Below are positions 17,619 through 29,123 of a stretch of DNA of 64,000 nt, in pieces (positions within the stretch are counted from its first letter, which is position 1; every line of letters starts with the position of its first letter). The notes beneath the pieces were generated by a model. It saw nothing but the letters and a program-made list of their open reading frames with translations, ran no database searches and had not been told where the DNA came from. The stretch is from Salinibacter sp. 10B (lineage in GTDB: Bacteria; Bacteroidota; Rhodothermia; Rhodothermales; Salinibacteraceae), in the NCBI RefSeq assembly GCF_002954405.1, contig NZ_MQWC01000004.1:3824613-3888612 (forward strand). The letters run 5' to 3'. The position numbers were made by a program, and so were the translations under genes.

Positions 17619-18824
17619 ATGACTATTCTCGTTGCCGATAATATTGCGGAAGTCGGAGTAGAGGCCCTCGAACAAGAGGGGCACACCCTGGTCGAAAGTC
17701 CGGACGTGTCCGGAGAGGCCCTCGTGGACGCCCTTCGCACCGAGGAGCCCGACGTGCTCATTGTGCGTTCGACGAAAATAACGCCGGAGGCCCTGGACGC
17801 CAGCCCCTCGCTTGCACTCATCGTACGGGCAGGGGCCGGCTACGACACGATCGATGTCCAAGGGGCGGCCAATCGGGGCATCTTCGTGGCCAACTGCCCC
17901 GGCAAGAATTCGGTCGCCGTCGCGGAGCTTACGATGGGCCTCATCCTGTCGCTCGACCGCCGTATTCCCGACAACGTGGTCGACGCCCGAGCGGGACAAT
18001 GGAATAAGAAGGAGTATGCCCAGGCGGCGGGGCTCAAAGGACGGACAATGGGCATCATTGGGCTTGGCAACATCGGGACGGAAGTGATGAAACGAGCGCG
18101 GGCGTTTGATCTGAACGTCATCGCCTGGAGTCGCTCCCTTACCCCCGAGGTTGCGGAAGAAGCGATGGGCATCGGGTATCGCGAGGGACCGAAAGCGGTG
18201 GCCCGCGACGCGGACATTGTGTCCCTACACGTTGCGTCTACCCCTGAGACCGAAAATCTGGCGGACCGCTCCTTTTTCGAGGCGCTACCGGAAAAGGCAC
18301 TTTTCGTGAACACCACCCGTGCGGCCGTGGTGGATGAGGAGGCGCTTGCCTGGGCGCTCGATGAGAAGGACATCCGAGCGGGAATTGACGTGATGGAAGG
18401 AGAGCCCTCTGCCAAGCAAGCCGACTTTGAGCATCCGCTGGCCGATCACCCGAATCTCTACATGAGTCACCATATCGGGGCCTCCACCCAGCAGGCCCAG
18501 GATGCAACGGCCATGGAGGCGGCCCGTGTCGTGCGGACATTCGACACGGAAGGCGACGTGCCCAATTGCGTGAATCTGGCCGAGCAGACGCAGGCAACTC
18601 ATCAGATCACCGTGCGTCACCGCGATCAGGTGGGCGTCCTCGCGGGTGTGCTCGATGAGATGCGTCGGGCAAACTGGAACATCCAGGAGATGAGCAACCG
18701 CATTTTTGAGGGCAGTCAGGCGGCGGTTGCAAGCATTCGGTTCAGCGGACCGTTCACTCAGGACGTCGTCGAACGCATCGACGAAAGCGACGATGTGTTT
18801 GCCGTGTCCGTCAACGAGATTTGA
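17619..18824 (+). CDS. serA: D-3-phosphoglycerate dehydrogenase
   Basis: First enzyme of serine synthesis: oxidises 3-phosphoglycerate to phosphohydroxypyruvate with NAD. The substrate-binding IVRSTKIT and VRAGAGYDTID lie near the N-terminus. The NAD-binding GIIGLGNIG is near residue 145. The catalytic Arg/Glu/His are represented by NTTRAAVVDE, GIDVMEGEP and HHIGAST. A C-terminal ACT domain (ITVRHRDQVGVLAGVL onward) suggests allosteric control by serine, as in the E. coli-type short enzyme. The ATG at 17619 is preferred over a GTG five codons upstream. It forms a pair with the DUF1015 gene and ends at a strong hairpin. Confidence 0.92.
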   Translation: MTILVADNIAEVGVEALEQEGHTLVESPDVSGEALVDALRTEEPDVLIVRSTKITPEALDASPSLALIVRAGAGYDTIDVQGAANRGIFVANCPGKNSVAVAELTMGLILSLDRRIPDNVVDARAGQWNKKEYAQAAGLKGRTMGIIGLGNIGTEVMKRARAFDLNVIAWSRSLTPEVAEEAMGIGYREGPKAVARDADIVSLHVASTPETENLADRSFFEALPEKALFVNTTRAAVVDEEALAWALDEKDIRAGIDVMEGEPSAKQADFEHPLADHPNLYMSHHIGASTQQAQDATAMEAARVVRTFDTEGDVPNCVNLAEQTQATHQITVRHRDQVGVLAGVLDEMRRANWNIQEMSNRIFEGSQAAVASIRFSGPFTQDVVERIDESDDVFAVSVNEI

Positions 18825-18857
18825 TCCCGGACCGGCCTTGATAACCAGCTGAGAAAG

Positions 18858-18915
18858 GGAGCACTTTCCTCAACGGGACAGCGTTGAAAAAACGCTGTCC
18901 CGTTGACGGTGCTCC
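18858..18915. terminator. Nested hairpin, probable bidirectional terminator
   Basis: CAACGGGACAGCGTT (18871-18885), loop GAAAA, then the exact reverse complement (18891-18905): a perfect 15-bp stem. It is flanked by a second layer, GGAGCAC (18858-18864) with GTGCTCC (18909-18915). It lies between serA (plus) and rnr (minus), which converge here. There is no long T-tract, so stopping would depend on the very stable stem. Confidence 0.7.
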
Positions 18916-18968
18916 GCGGAAGTGAGAGGCATTGCGGCGAGGGCGCGGGTCGCCCAGGCGAAGCACAT

Positions 18969-21149
<2,181 letters not shown>

Positions 21150-21296
21150 GTGAGACGAATTCTATTTGCAAAATGTCGATAACAAGCCTCTAACTGTAAA
21201 CCGCGCGCCCCGTTCGGACCGGACAGAAAAGTCATACGGCCCGATCGTCCAGGCCGGGAACGTGTCTGCCGGCACAGCCGCATTGAATTCCCATTT

Positions 21297-24200
21297 CTAC
21301 ATGGGGCGCTCATTGGTAGATGGGGTAGTTCCGGTGCTCGTGCCTTCAGGCGAGTCCTCGTTGTTCCGGCGAGCGACGGGATCGGTAGCAGGGGTGGCCT
21401 TGTCGTTCGGGTCGTCGGGAAGCAACCAGCCGAACACACGCCTGAAGAGTTGTTGCCACGTGGAAAACTCCGTCTGGTACGACAGGCCGGCGCCCGTACT
21501 GCTGGTGAGGGTTTGTCCTCGCGTCAATTCGTCGCCGGAGCGGCGATAGAAGGCCTCCACGCTTACCCGATTGCTCAGGCGTAACTCCACGACGAATTCG
21601 CCCTGCGGCCCCTGGGCCTGTCGCTGGTCGGGGTCATCCCCGGTGTACACCCCTTCCCCCCGGATGACGAGGCGCTCATTCAGAAGCCGGAGCGCGACGC
21701 CGTAGATGAGATCCAAATCGTTGGGGTCCTCGCCTTGCACCCCAAAATTCAAATCCACGTTCGGGAGCGCAGCGCCGAGGTACCGATTGAGCTGGCTGGC
21801 CACGAGCTGGGACACGCTATTGAAGGCCAGTTGCCGGCCAGCAGTGTTGAGGCTGCCGCTCGTGGTCCCGTCCTGGCCAGTGGTCCGGCCCTGGGTGAAG
21901 GACTCTGTCGTCAGGAGGAACGTGTTGGTAAGAAGGACACTCGTGGCGTACTCGGTGGTACGGTCGGCCTGATTGAGAATCGCATCCAGCGTTTGGGAGC
22001 CCACCAGATTGTCGCGCTCGTCACGGACGAGGCCCAGACTTAGATCCACTTGGGGGGTCTCCACTCGCCCCCCGATGTCCAACTGCACACGGACTGGAAT
22101 TCGGCCCTCATCGCCACTGTAGCTGGGCAGGCCGGCCGGGGAGGCACGCGTGCGGTATTCCGCTTCAAGGTCCAGTTGGGCGTTGGTTGGGGGGCCGTCC
22201 CACGTAAGGGTGCCACTGTTAATGTTGAATCGGCGCACGAAGACCTCGCCAGCCGTGAACAGGTAGTTTCCCCCTGTGACGTTGAAGTCGCCGTAGACAA
22301 AGAATTCTCCTTCCTGGCGCTGGAGTTGAATGCGACCGGAGCCGACGGCGGTCACTACGTCGCCCACCACCGGGTCGAACACGAGGTTGACCGTCGATTC
22401 CTCGGGGGCGCGTACGTTGATGTCAATCTCCATGCCTTCGAGGAAAGACGGTTCCCCCGCGGGACGGTCGGAAAAAATATTGTCGCGGCGAGTCAGGTCG
22501 CGGAGATCCGGAATCTGGCCGGTCGAGTCGGCAAAGACAATAAATCCCGTGCCGTCGTCAACCCCGCCCTCCGATACTGGAATGAACAGTTCGCTGTCGG
22601 GGGTCGTCCGTGCGCTTTCGGAGCGAAGGGTGGTGTTAGACAGAGGGCCGGTTAGGGTGGCCGAGCCAGACGCGCGAATCTGGCCGTAGAAGGCAAGATC
22701 CTCTGCATTCGTGACGTCGACGATTTGCAACTCGTCCAGCGCCGCGGAGAGGTCAAAGGAGAAAAACCGGTAGTCGTTGAAGAGGACGCTTCCACGGAGC
22801 GTTGCCGAGCCCCGCCCATCGTCCACGTTCAGGCCTTGTATGTGTATGCCGCGCCGATCTACGTTGACGGGGCCGCTTGCGGTGTACGATAAGCCAAACT
22901 GGGGCAAGGCAAACTGCCCATTGTGTACCTGCATCTCGGCGTTGAAGATGGGACGTTGGAAGCGCCCATTCACGTGGATGGTCCCGGCCGTGTAGCCTTG
23001 TGCCTTGGCCAGATTCTCGTCGAAGATATACTTGAAGAAGAAGAGGTCGGCCCGATCTACGGTTGCTGTGAGGTCGAGTTGGTCGGGGGAGGCATCCGAT
23101 GCGGAGGCTGTTGCTTCTGCCCAGCCCGGTAGGCGAATGGTTCCCTTCAGTTGCAGCCGGTTTTCCTCAATGACACGGGGACCGTCAGGCACGAGGTTTG
23201 GGCCCGAGAGACTGTCGAGAGACGAGGGGCCGGGGGTCAGAGCGGCGTCGAGGAGAAGGTCGGGCGTATTCGGCATCAGACGGCTACGCACACGAAGGTC
23301 GCCAAGCACCCGACGGTCGAACGTAAGGCGGTGCACCTGGAAGCCACTCCGGACCTGTGGTTGTTGCCAGCCTCCCGTAACGGCAATCCGGCCGGTCAAG
23401 CGTCCTCCGAGCGGTCGAGAAAGGTTGGCAAGCTGACCCACGGGGTACAGGAGAACATCGGTAAATTCGGCCTGGAGGGTGTCCGACGAGGTTGAAGAGA
23501 TCGTTCCGTCGAGACGAATCTTCTGGGTGGTCTCAGCAAGTGGGCGCGCACTTTCCAGGTTGAGGGAGTCCACTACAATCGCATCGGTATACGTCGCGAT
23601 CGTGCTGGGGGATTGGTTGATCCAGGCATGCTGCCCGGCGCCTGCGTACAGATCGGTAATTCGGAATGTGGGCGCGCCCTGTACGGTGACCTCACTCGCG
23701 AGGCGAAACGGACCCATCGGGCCGAGTCCATCTGCTTCAGCCTGGAGTGTCCCCGTCCGGTGGGCGAGGTGGAGCTCGGTGGACGGACCCACCAGTGCTC
23801 GGTCTCCGACGCGGTGAGTATCCGCCTCTACGGAGAGATGAGTCTGGAGCGCATCGAATGGATTGGAACGAAATGGGCCGGAGAGGGCGAAGGACGTGGC
23901 GAGAGAGTCGAACCGGCTTGCTCCCATCTGTAGGCGATCCGAACGTACGTTTCCCTGGAAAGCAAGAGTGTCGGGGCTAATCGTAAGGGACGAGGTTGCC
24001 CGAAACTGGTCGGCCTGAGAGGGAGCCCCGGGCCACCACCGGCGAAGGAGGTCCATGCGGTGTATGGAGAGGGTGGCCTGGAGCTGAGTGGGAGCGTCCC
24101 GGTTGGTTGTCGTCATTGCCGCCTGGGCGCGGGAGCGAGCCGTGCCTGGCAGCGCATCTGAAACTGTAGACGTGTCGGTGGGGGCAGGGGAACGAGACGC

Positions 24201-26123
24201 CGCTCTCATCTCTTGCCGGGCGGCTCGACGCAGTGTCCTGACCCACAGGGAGCTGGAGGTGCGAAGCACTGGATGCAGTAGGTCGCCCTCGACCTGAGCC
24301 GAGGCAAGGGTGCCCTCCAGACGAAGGCGCGGCTGTGACGACGAGCGGGGCGCTAGGTCAAGGGCCATTCGGTGTGGCGGGAGGACGGTGATGCTGTCGC
24401 CCCGTTGAACCCGGGAGGTGTCGACCGTCAGCTCGACGCGTCCGGCAAGGGTATTCCAGGCCTGTCCGCGACCCTGCGTAGCGAGGGTTGCATTGAGCTG
24501 GGTAGAAGGAAGGGCGCGGGCGGTGCCGGCAAGGTCGAAGTTGGTGGCGGCGGCGGTAAGTGCATAGAGAGGGGCAGAGGCGGTCGCGTCGAGGGAGCCC
24601 TTCAGCGTGAGACGGCCTCCTGCCGGCTGCTGAAGAGAGGCTGTTCCCTGGACGATTTGGTTCTCAACCTGGAGTTCGAGGGTTGCAGTTGAGACCCGGC
24701 GGAAGCCGAGACGGGACTCGGAGAGTGAGGCCTGTACGGTGCTTCGAAGGGTGGAGGGCTGTGCTCCTTGTCCCTGAACCGAGAGGGTGCTCGTGAGGCG
24801 ACTCTCAAGGCGAGGATTTTGGGTCAGTGGGGCAAGGTTAAGGCTATCCGTTTGGAGAGAAGCCGAGTACTGCAGCGGACGTGTAGAGGTCCGCGCCACG
24901 TCGAGTGAGCCCCGAATGGTGCCGGGACGACCCTGAGCAAACAACGTCCCCTCGAGATTGAAAGAGGGACGTGTCTGCGTGCGCCATTCGACAATTCCAT
25001 CCACCGTGGCTCCAAGCTGGATGGGGCCGATTGCCCCCATGCGGTTCAGCGGAGCGTTGGGCCATACTGTTCGCACGTCCCCAGCGTGAATCGTGCTTTT
25101 CAGCAGTTGAGCTTCAAGGTTGAGGGAGTCAGGGAGGCCGAATGCAGTCCCCTCAACAGCGAGTGTGGACCGGTTATGCGTCATCGTCAATTGATTCACC
25201 ACGAACCGATCCAGAGAGCCGCCCACGCGTCCCTCCACCGTAACAACATCCTGAAACGGCAGGCGCGGCACCAGGCGTTGAAGCTCGTCGTAGTCAAGCC
25301 GGGTTTCGCTCAACTGGAGGTCGACAGACGATTCGGATAAGCGGGAGGGAGCATGGAGCGTTCCCTCTGCACGCAGTCGCGTATTTCCCAACTGGAGGAG
25401 AAAGGAGGTGAGGTGCCACCGGTTGCCTCGCTTTTCAAATTGGCCCTGAGTGGACGACAGCGACAGATTGTGTTCGGGAAGGCGAAACGCAAGCGAGGCG
25501 ACCTCGATCCGGGGCGTCGAGCGGTTCCATTCGACGGTCGCTTCGGCCTGGAGACTGTCGAGGCCAGAGCGGGTATAGTCGAAGAGCCATCGATTACTCA
25601 CGGATTGGGGCGCGGGCCCGGTCCGGGTGGTCGTAATGCGTCCCTCTCGGATGGTAATGTCCGGGGCCGTGATGGCGAGCGACCGGTTGGTCGAAGGGGA
25701 GGGGGACGTACGGGTCAGGGCGCGCTCGACGTTCCAGGTGCTGTCGGCGTACCGGTGGAGGGTGAGGTGCGGACGGATGAGTGTGATGTCGCCCACGGAG
25801 AGTTCCGCAGAGAGAAGGTCACTCCAGTGGGGCGAGGTGGACACTGAGTCGACGGTGGCTACTAGGCGACCGGATGCGTCACGCAGTCGCACCTCCGAGG
25901 CCCGGAGGTCGTAGAGGAGGGTGCCGGTCAGCGTCCCGATGCGAAGAGAGCCGGCGAATCGTTCGTCAAAGGCCGACTGGAGCTGCTGGCGGATCTTATC
26001 GCGACCGACCTCTGTCCGCGTCAGGGCAAAGAAGAGAACGGTCCCGGCCAGGGCGAGGTACACGCCCGCCCGAAGCACACGCCACGTAATGCGAGCAACA
26101 GAGACAGACGAGGAGTTACGCAC
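21297..26123 (-). CDS. TamB-like translocation/assembly module protein (DUF490)
   Basis: A very large (1608 aa) envelope protein with one N-terminal hydrophobic signal-anchor (about residues 14-34, VLRAGVYLALAGTVLFFAL). A long region of short beta-rich repeats follows, and the last ~350 residues are a TamB/DUF490 domain (GEFFVYGDFNVTGGNYLF; NVDLNFGVQG). TamB/YhdP-like proteins form hydrophobic beta-taco grooves across the periplasm, implicated in lipid transport and outer-membrane assembly. The GTG start at 26123 is preceded two codons upstream by an in-frame TGA. No TamA/BamA-family partner gene is in the window. It lies between aroB and rnr in one direction, so it is probably part of their transcript. 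Confidence 0.87.
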   Translation of the reverse strand: MRNSSSVSVARITWRVLRAGVYLALAGTVLFFALTRTEVGRDKIRQQLQSAFDERFAGSLRIGTLTGTLLYDLRASEVRLRDASGRLVATVDSVSTSPHWSDLLSAELSVGDITLIRPHLTLHRYADSTWNVERALTRTSPSPSTNRSLAITAPDITIREGRITTTRTGPAPQSVSNRWLFDYTRSGLDSLQAEATVEWNRSTPRIEVASLAFRLPEHNLSLSSTQGQFEKRGNRWHLTSFLLQLGNTRLRAEGTLHAPSRLSESSVDLQLSETRLDYDELQRLVPRLPFQDVVTVEGRVGGSLDRFVVNQLTMTHNRSTLAVEGTAFGLPDSLNLEAQLLKSTIHAGDVRTVWPNAPLNRMGAIGPIQLGATVDGIVEWRTQTRPSFNLEGTLFAQGRPGTIRGSLDVARTSTRPLQYSASLQTDSLNLAPLTQNPRLESRLTSTLSVQGQGAQPSTLRSTVQASLSESRLGFRRVSTATLELQVENQIVQGTASLQQPAGGRLTLKGSLDATASAPLYALTAAATNFDLAGTARALPSTQLNATLATQGRGQAWNTLAGRVELTVDTSRVQRGDSITVLPPHRMALDLAPRSSSQPRLRLEGTLASAQVEGDLLHPVLRTSSSLWVRTLRRAARQEMRAASRSPAPTDTSTVSDALPGTARSRAQAAMTTTNRDAPTQLQATLSIHRMDLLRRWWPGAPSQADQFRATSSLTISPDTLAFQGNVRSDRLQMGASRFDSLATSFALSGPFRSNPFDALQTHLSVEADTHRVGDRALVGPSTELHLAHRTGTLQAEADGLGPMGPFRLASEVTVQGAPTFRITDLYAGAGQHAWINQSPSTIATYTDAIVVDSLNLESARPLAETTQKIRLDGTISSTSSDTLQAEFTDVLLYPVGQLANLSRPLGGRLTGRIAVTGGWQQPQVRSGFQVHRLTFDRRVLGDLRVRSRLMPNTPDLLLDAALTPGPSSLDSLSGPNLVPDGPRVIEENRLQLKGTIRLPGWAEATASASDASPDQLDLTATVDRADLFFFKYIFDENLAKAQGYTAGTIHVNGRFQRPIFNAEMQVHNGQFALPQFGLSYTASGPVNVDRRGIHIQGLNVDDGRGSATLRGSVLFNDYRFFSFDLSAALDELQIVDVTNAEDLAFYGQIRASGSATLTGPLSNTTLRSESARTTPDSELFIPVSEGGVDDGTGFIVFADSTGQIPDLRDLTRRDNIFSDRPAGEPSFLEGMEIDINVRAPEESTVNLVFDPVVGDVVTAVGSGRIQLQRQEGEFFVYGDFNVTGGNYLFTAGEVFVRRFNINSGTLTWDGPPTNAQLDLEAEYRTRASPAGLPSYSGDEGRIPVRVQLDIGGRVETPQVDLSLGLVRDERDNLVGSQTLDAILNQADRTTEYATSVLLTNTFLLTTESFTQGRTTGQDGTTSGSLNTAGRQLAFNSVSQLVASQLNRYLGAALPNVDLNFGVQGEDPNDLDLIYGVALRLLNERLVIRGEGVYTGDDPDQRQAQGPQGEFVVELRLSNRVSVEAFYRRSGDELTRGQTLTSSTGAGLSYQTEFSTWQQLFRRVFGWLLPDDPNDKATPATDPVARRNNEDSPEGTSTGTTPSTNERPM

Positions 26124-26207
26124 GGGTCAGCAGCAGTCGGCAAACAAAGTGGGGCCCGGAGGACAAAACACTGATTACACTTTCACGCCAAGAGCGGGAG
26201 CGGCGTT

Positions 26208-27290
26208 TCACGCAGTGCAGGCAAACCGCCAGGCCTGCCGTGCATCCGATTCGGATACGCCGTCGCATACGTAGGCGTGCCCGAGTCGGTCAAGCAGGAC
26301 GAACCGAATCGTGTCGCCCTCATTTTTTTTGTCGGCGGCCATGGCGTCGTACACGGCATCGAACGAAAGAGCAGATGGATCGGCCTCCACAGGAATGGCC
26401 TGGATGAGGTGGTCGGCGCGATCGCGGGGAATGGCGTCAGGATGTCGCTGGTGAGAAAGATAGAGACCGGCTCGCATACCTACGGCTACGGCCTCACCAT
26501 GCGAGAACGTGCCGTATCCGGCCACCTTCTCAATGGCGTGACCAAAGGTGTGTCCAAAGTTGAGTACGGCCCGGCGCCCGGTTTCCCGTTCGTCGGCACT
26601 TACCACGTCGGCTTTTACCTGCACCGCCTGTTCGATGGTGCTTGCAACTGCAGAGCGGTCCTTTCGGGCAAACACGGGCGTCAGGTGGTCCTCCAGGTAC
26701 TCGAAGAGAGCAGTGTCCCCGATCAGGGCGTGCTTCACGACCTCGGCCATGCCGCCGGTATACTCGTCCATCGGCAGCGTGTCGAGGGTCGTGGGGGCAG
26801 CACAGACGAGGCGCGGCTGGTAGAACGCGCCGATCAGGTTTTTGCCGGTTTCGTGGTTGATGGCCGTCTTGCCGCCGACCGACGCGTCGACCTGCGCGAG
26901 GAGCGAGGTGGGCAGTTGCACGAGGGGAAGCCCGCGGAGCAAGGTGGCCGCGGCGAAGCCAGCGAGATCCCCAATGACCCCGCCGCCGAGTGCAAAGACG
27001 GGCGTTTGCCGGTCGATGCCCCACGTCAGGGCCTCGTCGTAGAGGGTGTGCAGGTGATCAGCGGATTTGGTTGCCTCGCCGGGGGGGAGAACGATGGAAT
27101 GTACAGTCCACCCGGCGTTCTCAAGCGTTGTGGTGAGCGGCGTGCGGTAATGGGCCGCCACGTTCTCGTCCGTTACCAGGAGGCAGCGGCCCACCCGAAG
27201 GTCGGTGTCGTCGAGCAGAGACGGAAGGGCAGTTAGGGAGCGAAAGTAGACGTCATAACTCCGCTCGCCCAGAGCGACGTGTACGGCCAT
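26208..27290 (-). CDS. aroB: 3-dehydroquinate synthase
   Basis: Second step of the shikimate pathway: converts DAHP to 3-dehydroquinate using NAD and a divalent metal. Diagnostic text includes ALGGGVIGDLAGFAAAT, LPTSLLAQVDASVGGKTAIN and GMAEVVKHALIGD, with the metal-binding histidines in LNFGHTFGHAIE and FSHGEAVAVGM. The length of 360 is normal. The start is ATG. It is first of the minus-strand run leading into the tamB-like gene (84 bases between). It is divergent from mnmM; their 209-base gap must contain both promoters. Confidence 0.94.
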   Translation of the reverse strand: MAVHVALGERSYDVYFRSLTALPSLLDDTDLRVGRCLLVTDENVAAHYRTPLTTTLENAGWTVHSIVLPPGEATKSADHLHTLYDEALTWGIDRQTPVFALGGGVIGDLAGFAAATLLRGLPLVQLPTSLLAQVDASVGGKTAINHETGKNLIGAFYQPRLVCAAPTTLDTLPMDEYTGGMAEVVKHALIGDTALFEYLEDHLTPVFARKDRSAVASTIEQAVQVKADVVSADERETGRRAVLNFGHTFGHAIEKVAGYGTFSHGEAVAVGMRAGLYLSHQRHPDAIPRDRADHLIQAIPVEADPSALSFDAVYDAMAADKKNEGDTIRFVLLDRLGHAYVCDGVSESDARQAWRFACTA

Positions 27291-27499
27291 GGGAATGCGT
27301 GTTAGTGATTGGAATCGCGCATTCCTTCACGGATGGGGACGGTGGGGGATTCCGGTCTGTGCAGGAATTTGGGGAAGTTTCGGCGAACGGGGCGGCGAGA
27401 AACAGATTCAATGCGAGGCCGACATGGGCCGCGCCGAACGCCCCGACGCCATTGGGTCGCCTCCGGTCACGCTTTCTCAGCATACTCTCATTCTTGCCA

Positions 27500-28078
27500 A
27501 TGCCGATCCAGTCCGTTCTCGACTTTGCCCATCACGTGGTCGAAGAGACGTTGTCTGCGGGGGACGTTGCCGTCGATGCCACCGTTGGCAACGGGCACGA
27601 TACGCTGGCGTTGGCGCGGGCCGTCGGTGTAGAAGGAGAGGTGTTTGGGATGGACGTACAGGCAGAGGCGCTCGATCAGGCCCGTACTCGGTTGGCGTCA
27701 GAGGGCGTCGAGGAGCGTGTCACCCTTCTCCAAGAGGGACACGAGACGATGGAGGCTCATGTGCCGGCATCGGTGCGTGGACGAGTGGGGGCGGTTATGT
27801 TCAATCTAGGATACCTCCCCGGAAGCACGTCGACGCTCACCACTACTCCGGAAACGACAATTCCTGCGCTCAAGGCTGCAAGCGCTCTTTTGCGGCCGGA
27901 GGGAGTGATGACGGTGGTACTGTACACAGGCCACGAGGGCGGTCCGGCAGAGGCGGCGGCGGTCGATTCGTGGGCCACTGATCTTCCCCAGGAGAAATTT
28001 CAGGCATTGTCCTACCGGTTCGTCAATCAGAAGAATCATCCCCCGCGATTGGTCGTGGTGGAAAAGCGGGCAGCGTGA
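27500..28078 (+). CDS. mnmM: tRNA nm5U methyltransferase MnmM (YtqB family)
   Basis: A 192-residue class I SAM-dependent methyltransferase very close to Bacillus YtqB: VDATVGNGHDTLALA (SAM site, about residues 25-39), VMFNLGYLPG near 102, VVLYTGHEGG and FVNQKNHPPRLVVVEK at the end. YtqB, renamed MnmM, methylates 5-aminomethyluridine to mnm5U at the tRNA wobble position. The frame is open further upstream, but the ATG at 27500 begins the family's natural N-terminus (MPIQSVLDFAH). The NRDE gene starts 71 bases later. A flavoenzyme at 38526 could supply the preceding step. Confidence 0.85.
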   Translation: MPIQSVLDFAHHVVEETLSAGDVAVDATVGNGHDTLALARAVGVEGEVFGMDVQAEALDQARTRLASEGVEERVTLLQEGHETMEAHVPASVRGRVGAVMFNLGYLPGSTSTLTTTPETTIPALKAASALLRPEGVMTVVLYTGHEGGPAEAAAVDSWATDLPQEKFQALSYRFVNQKNHPPRLVVVEKRAA

Positions 28079-28149
28079 ATAGGGCTGAACTCCAATCTCG
28101 GTTCCGTCGTACAGGCAACGCCCATTGTCTACACGCGGACCATGTGCCG

Positions 28150-28926
28150 ATGTGTCTCCTCGTTTTTAGCTACGACCAGCACTCCGACTACCCGCTCATC
28201 TTTGCGGGGAACCGAGACGAGTTCTATGAACGTCCGGCTGCGTCCGCAGATCGCTGGGAGGATGCGCCTCATGTGTTGGGGGGACGGGACCTGGAGGCCG
28301 GTGGGACGTGGATGGGCGTCACCCGAGCGGGTCATTGGGGCGTCGTAACCAATATTCGGGATCCGCACTCGTACCGGGCGGATGCACGGTCGCGGGGAGC
28401 GCTCGTAGCGGAGTATCTTCGGGAGACTCCGGATCCGCACTCGTATCTGGACCGAGTGGCGACGGAGGCAGAGCAGTATAATGGATTCAACTTGCTCGTG
28501 GGAACGCCCACGTCGCTCTACTACTTGTCGAATCGCAACGCGAGGGTGCAGGCTGTGGAGCCGGGAATCCACGGTCTCAGCAACGATCACCTCAATACGC
28601 CCTGGCCGAAGGTGAAGCGGGCAAAGCGAGGTCTGCAGGCGCGTTTGCAGAAAAATGAAATCACGGTGGACTCGCTTCTTGCTCTTTTAGAAGATCGCCG
28701 CCCGGCTCCCGAGGAGCAATTGCCCGAAACGGGACTGGGACGGGAGCGCGAGCGTATGTTGTCACCGATCTTCATTGAGGGGGAGCGGTACGGCACCCGT
28801 GCCTCCACGGTACTCCTGATGGAACGAGACGGAACCGTCACGTTTGCGGAACGGACCTTTGAGGCAGGGAGGCCCGTCGAGACTCGTCGGTTTTCATTTA
28901 CGGTCCGGCGTCAATCGACCGTCTAG
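28150..28926 (+). CDS. NRDE-family (TANGO2-like, DUF833) protein
   Basis: A 258-residue protein with the family signature: MCLLVFSYD at the N-terminus, FAGNRDEFYERP (the NRDE motif) and GGTWMGVTRAGHWGVVTNIR. The cysteine at position 2, exposed after Met removal, is expected by analogy with N-terminal nucleophile hydrolases. The ATG at 28150 is chosen because it places this Cys. The animal homologue TANGO2 is linked to haem and lipid handling, but the bacterial role is unsettled. It follows mnmM in the same direction. Confidence 0.87.
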   Translation: MCLLVFSYDQHSDYPLIFAGNRDEFYERPAASADRWEDAPHVLGGRDLEAGGTWMGVTRAGHWGVVTNIRDPHSYRADARSRGALVAEYLRETPDPHSYLDRVATEAEQYNGFNLLVGTPTSLYYLSNRNARVQAVEPGIHGLSNDHLNTPWPKVKRAKRGLQARLQKNEITVDSLLALLEDRRPAPEEQLPETGLGRERERMLSPIFIEGERYGTRASTVLLMERDGTVTFAERTFEAGRPVETRRFSFTVRRQSTV

Positions 28927-29123
28927 CCGCCGGAGAAGGCCGCGAGTACCACGTGGGGGGGCGAACTCCGAGCACCGTCTCTCATCCGGTCCTGAACACG
29001 AGCACTGTATCGAAGATGGGGGACAGCAAACGAACTCTTGCCAGTCCGTCTCGGAGGCAAGAGAATGTCGGGGGCGAGCAAACCGTTTTATTCACTCCGT
29101 TTCTCTGAAAAGAACGTATCACC

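Noticed and set aside
28355-28450. Repeated GATCCGCACTCGTA in the NRDE gene
   Set aside because: It encodes two DPHSY pentapeptides in ordinary coding sequence. Two copies in a gene are not evidence of a repeat element.
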